Assembly (NCBI GenBank): GCA_002713385.1 | Contig: PAWC01000038.1 | Coordinates: forward strand, 14,825-23,755 | Direction: 5' to 3' | DNA length: 8,931 bases | DNA from: Fidelibacterota bacterium | GTDB lineage: Bacteria; Fidelibacterota; Marinisomatia; Marinisomatales; TCS55 | Part shown: positions 6,400 to 8,931 of the stretch, piece after piece | Position numbering within the stretch: the stretch's first letter is position 1 | How the letters are laid out: every line of letters starts with the position of its first letter | Made by a program: the position numbers and the translations under genes | Notes under the pieces: generated by a model | What the model saw: the letters and a program-made list of their open reading frames with translations, nothing else | Databases searched by the model: none | Told to the model about the DNA's origin: nothing

Positions 6400-7334
6400 A
6401 ATCAATTACAGTTATCATACCGGTTTATAATGAAGTTGAATCTCTTAAAGAGCTGCATAAAGAATTAACAGCTGTTCTATCTGGAAATGATAATTATGAG
6501 TTGTTGTTCGTTGATGATGGCAGCTCTGATGGCTCTATAAATATTTTGAATGAATTATCAAATTCTGATTACCATACAAAAGTAATTCAATTTTACCGTA
6601 ATTATGGAAAAGCAGCAGCATTGGCTGAAGGGTTTAAAGTTTCCTCAGGAGATTATGTTGTAACGATGGATGCTGATTTACAGGATGATCCCGCCGAAAT
6701 ACCTAATCTCGTTGCAAAATTGGAAGAGGGCTATGACCTTGTATCGGGCTGGAAAAAAACACGTCATGATCCTTGGACAAAACGTTGGCCTTCGAAGTTT
6801 GCCAATATTATCACTCGATTAATGACGGGAGTTAAGATCCACGATATGAATTGCGGATTGAAAATCTACAAGCAATCTGTGGTCAAATCGTTGGATGTAT
6901 ATGGTGGGCGTCACCGCTATATCCCTGCTCTAGCAGGACAGAAAAAGTTCAAGGTTGGCGAAGTTGCTGTCAACCACCGTCACCGTAAATTCGGGGTGAC
7001 CAAATACGGCGGCAGCAGATTATTTCACGGTTTCTTTGATCTTATAACAATTCTATTTTTAAACAGGTATACTCAAAGACCATTACACTTATTTGGATTT
7101 TTTGGTTTATTGTGTGTGTTATCTGCGATTGTGCTTGAGAGTACAGCAGTATATTACAAATTATTATTAGACCACCCATTTCAGAAACATTTTGCTTTGA
7201 TCGTTTTTGGTGCCATGGTTTTTGTTCTGGGTTTGTGGTTCTTTTCAATTGGGTTAATTGCAGAAATGATCACAGCCAATCAGCAGGGCAAAGAAGACAG
7301 GGTGAAGCGTATCATCGGTAATTCTGCCGACTAA
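6396..7334 (+). CDS. GT2 glycosyltransferase, DPM1/GtrB-like, with two C-terminal membrane helices
   Basis: This 312-residue enzyme starts with ITVIIPVYNE (4-13), the classic GT-A fold start. It has the nucleotide-binding Asp pair in FVDDGSSDGS (38-47), and DADLQDDP (92-99) is the DxD metal site with the polyprenyl-phosphate-type extension. MNCGLKIYK (151-159) and HRHRKFGVTKYGGSR (194-208) are hallmarks of the dolichyl/undecaprenyl-phosphate sugar transferase branch (DPM1, GtrB, ArnC). Two membrane helices follow, at about 229-255 and 266-290. The expected reaction is transfer of a sugar from a nucleotide donor to undecaprenyl phosphate on the inner face of the inner membrane. The lipid-linked sugar would then be used by a periplasm-facing transferase, which is not in view. 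The sugar cannot be read from the sequence. The start shares ATGA with the LolB-like stop and has no Shine-Dalgarno sequence, so coupling is likely. Confidence 0.9.
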   Translation: MKSITVIIPVYNEVESLKELHKELTAVLSGNDNYELLFVDDGSSDGSINILNELSNSDYHTKVIQFYRNYGKAAALAEGFKVSSGDYVVTMDADLQDDPAEIPNLVAKLEEGYDLVSGWKKTRHDPWTKRWPSKFANIITRLMTGVKIHDMNCGLKIYKQSVVKSLDVYGGRHRYIPALAGQKKFKVGEVAVNHRHRKFGVTKYGGSRLFHGFFDLITILFLNRYTQRPLHLFGFFGLLCVLSAIVLESTAVYYKLLLDHPFQKHFALIVFGAMVFVLGLWFFSIGLIAEMITANQQGKEDRVKRIIGNSAD

Positions 7335-7340
7335 ATCAAT

Positions 7341-8465
7341 ATGCGTATCGCTATTGTTGGTCCTTTTCCTCCTTTCAGAGGAGGAATCGCCGATTTAAAT
7401 TCAGCTCTTGCCTACCATTTATCAAAAATGCATGAAGTCCACGCATTTAATTTTACAACGCAATATCCGAAGGCATTTTTTCCCGGTAAAACACAGTATA
7501 AAAGCGGTGGTGCCGCTCAGGACTTTCAAAATATCCGATGTTTAAGTTCTATAAATCCACTGACCTGGAAACAGACAGCCAACCTGATCATTGAATTGAA
7601 ACCGGATCTTGTTCTATTCAGATATTGGATGCCGTTCTTTGCTCCAGCATTTTCAGGTGTAGCAAAACGTATTAAAAAACAAACAAATATAAACATTATC
7701 GCCCTGTGCGATAATATCATTCCCCATGAACAACGTGCTTTGGATCAACAGCTGTCAACACGATTTTTTAATTATATTGATTCATTCATCGTTCTTTCGA
7801 AAAAAGTGGAAGAAGAATTGTTAAGTATACTACCAGATGCTAATTACAAATACAGTCCCCATCCGATCTACAGTATTTTCATGGAAGCACCTGCACAAGA
7901 TGAGGCAAAAAAGCAATTGAACATATCGGCGAAAAATGTGTTGATGTTCTTCGGGTTAATCAGGGAGTATAAAGGATTGGATATTCTGATTAAAGCAGTA
8001 GGCAAACTAAAAGATGAGTTAGATGATTTTATATTGCTAATAGTTGGTGAATGTTATGAAGATGAACAAAAATATGTAGAACTGATCCAACAATGTGGGT
8101 TGGTAGATGATGTGCAAACTCATTTTTCATTTGTGCCCGATGAAGAGGTTGGCAAATTTTTTGCTACAACCGATGTTGTGGTGTTGCCTTATAAGACAGC
8201 TTCACAAAGCGGTATAGTTCAGATTGCATATCATTATGACACTCCAGTGATCGTAAGTAATGTAGGCGGTTTACCGGAAATTGTAGATGAGGGAAAGACG
8301 GGTTTTTGTGTCGAACCAAATCCAGGCTCATTCGCTGACGCGATCCGATCATTTTATTCCATTGAAGATAAAGAATCATTTAGGAGCAATATTGCCGAGT
8401 ATAAAAAACGATTTTCCTGGGATGTGATGGTAAAAACAGTCGAGGAATTGTCTCATGCCGGTTGA
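7341..8465 (+). CDS. GT4-family glycosyltransferase, variant subfamily
   Basis: This 374-residue protein has the two Rossmann domains of GT-B enzymes. The N-terminal acceptor domain begins with IAIVGPFPPFRGGIADLNSALA (3-24), with its Gly-rich loop. The C-terminal donor domain has FFGLIREYKGLDILIKA (203-219), where Arg208 and Lys211 sit at the donor-phosphate site, then VVVLPYKTASQSGIVQIAYHYDTPVIVSNVGGLPEIV (279-315). The usual EX7E motif is replaced here by an SQSG.VQIAY form, which I recall as a recurring GT4 subgroup, so this does not imply a dead enzyme. It is a retaining transferase, probably using a nucleotide sugar at the cytoplasmic face for a glycan or lipid-linked oligosaccharide. 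Six bases separate it from the preceding gene and no Shine-Dalgarno sequence is seen. Its end overlaps the next gene by 11 bases. Donor and acceptor are unknown. Confidence 0.88.
   Translation: MRIAIVGPFPPFRGGIADLNSALAYHLSKMHEVHAFNFTTQYPKAFFPGKTQYKSGGAAQDFQNIRCLSSINPLTWKQTANLIIELKPDLVLFRYWMPFFAPAFSGVAKRIKKQTNINIIALCDNIIPHEQRALDQQLSTRFFNYIDSFIVLSKKVEEELLSILPDANYKYSPHPIYSIFMEAPAQDEAKKQLNISAKNVLMFFGLIREYKGLDILIKAVGKLKDELDDFILLIVGECYEDEQKYVELIQQCGLVDDVQTHFSFVPDEEVGKFFATTDVVVLPYKTASQSGIVQIAYHYDTPVIVSNVGGLPEIVDEGKTGFCVEPNPGSFADAIRSFYSIEDKESFRSNIAEYKKRFSWDVMVKTVEELSHAG
8442..8446 (+). promoter_or_regulatory. Shine-Dalgarno site of the last glycosyltransferase gene
   Basis: GAGGA lies inside the end of the GT4 gene, 8 bases before ATG 8455. 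Motif and spacing are near ideal, which fixes this ATG as the start of the final, truncated gene. Confidence 0.65.
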
Positions 8466-8931
8466 AGCATCAGTAACCGTGATTGTCCTCAATTGGAACG
8501 GCAAGGTACTCCTTGAAGATTGCTTGGGTACTTTGGAAAAAGTAGAATATAATAACTATAATGTTTTAGTTGTGGACAATGGTTCAACAGATGATTCAGT
8601 TCAATATATTAAATCAAATTTCTCTGCTGTGGATGTTCTTGAACTGGATAACAATCTAGGTTATGCTGGTGGAAATAACGCCGGATTCAAACACGTGTTG
8701 TTGAAATATGATCCAGAAATAGTTGTTTTTCTGAACAATGATACAATTGTAGATGCGCATTTTATTTCTGCATTGGTCAAGAAACTAGACGATCCTGATG
8801 CAGGGATTTCAGCACCGAAAATATATTATGCTCATGTACCGGAACGAATCTGGTTTAATGGTGCGGATATTAATTTGGCCACAGGCAAGATCGAGCATCG
8901 TAATATTCGTGAAATGGATTCTGCAAGGTTG
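8455..8931 (+). CDS. GT2 glycosyltransferase, WbbL/rhamnosyltransferase-like, cut by window end
   Basis: An open frame of 159 codons runs from ATG 8455 to the last base with no stop, so the gene is incomplete at its 3' end. It begins with VTVIVLNWNGKVLLEDCL (7-24). It has VVDNGSTDDS (39-48), then NNLGYAGGNNAGF (66-78) and VVFLNNDTIVD (90-100), where Asp96 belongs to the metal-binding motif. The NWNG, GYAGGNNAG and LNND set marks the GT2 subgroup that includes O-antigen and rhamnan transferases such as WbbL. It would add a sugar, often rhamnose, to a growing lipid-linked glycan in the cytoplasm; the sugar is a guess from the subgroup. The start overlaps the GT4 gene by 11 bases and has a good GAGGA ribosome binding site. 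Together the last three genes look like the opening of a surface-polysaccharide cluster continuing beyond the window. Confidence 0.9.
   Translation, partial: MPVEASVTVIVLNWNGKVLLEDCLGTLEKVEYNNYNVLVVDNGSTDDSVQYIKSNFSAVDVLELDNNLGYAGGNNAGFKHVLLKYDPEIVVFLNNDTIVDAHFISALVKKLDDPDAGISAPKIYYAHVPERIWFNGADINLATGKIEHRNIREMDSARL

Noticed and set aside
6979..7000. Short inverted repeat GTCACC / GGTGAC
   Set aside because: It lies within the conserved HRHRKFGVTKYGG coding segment, the arms are only 6 bp and no T-run follows, so codon constraint and chance explain it.
1..8931. A previously undescribed defence, mobile or toxin system
   Set aside because: Nearly every base belongs to recognisable housekeeping, regulatory or envelope genes. 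No transposase, integrase, nuclease, toxin-antitoxin pair, repeat array or attachment site is visible.

Overview
This is a compact, AT-rich bacterial chromosome segment. All ten genes lie on the + strand. Most junctions are overlaps or gaps of a few bases, and no gene-free stretch reaches 300 bases; the longest is 78 bases (2379-2456). The two outer genes are cut by the window edges. The genes indicate a Gram-negative, double-membraned bacterium: two lipoproteins, one LolB-like, plus polyprenyl-phosphate and surface-glycan glycosyltransferases. Several starts have no visible Shine-Dalgarno sequence, which together with the composition is compatible with an FCB-group lineage (Bacteroidota, Marinimicrobia/Fidelibacterota or similar). 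That placement is only a weak inference; no rRNA or diagnostic marker is present.

Layout. (1) 1-1241: the tail of a PutP-type sodium/proline symporter, joined by an ATGA overlap to holA, the delta subunit of the DNA polymerase III clamp loader. (2) 1234-2378: an ECF sigma factor whose likely ATG overlaps the holA stop, followed by a single-pass membrane protein interpreted as its anti-sigma factor, which has no cysteines. A 12-bp perfect hairpin followed by a T-rich run (2410-2452) ends this block and lies directly before the next start codon. (3) 2457-4187: a membrane-anchored GAF/GAF/GGDEF diguanylate cyclase with an intact inhibitory site. (4) 4203-6399: a TPR-repeat lipoprotein overlapping a LolB-like lipoprotein, an arrangement also known in pseudomonads. 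(5) 6396-8931: a DPM1/GtrB-type GT2, a GT4 of a variant subfamily and a WbbL-like GT2 running off the edge, which looks like the start of a glycan or O-antigen-type cluster.

Working together. The sigma/anti-sigma pair probably senses an envelope signal. The cyclase would make c-di-GMP in response to a GAF-domain input. The TPR/LolB pair would serve outer-membrane lipoprotein delivery, and the glycosyltransferases would build cell-surface carbohydrate. The theme is envelope biogenesis and its control, with holA as a housekeeping passenger. I see no defence system, mobile element, CRISPR array, tRNA or rRNA, and no convincing wholly new system. The most unusual points are the hairpin that may both terminate transcription and hide a ribosome binding site, and the translational coupling of an ECF sigma factor to holA.
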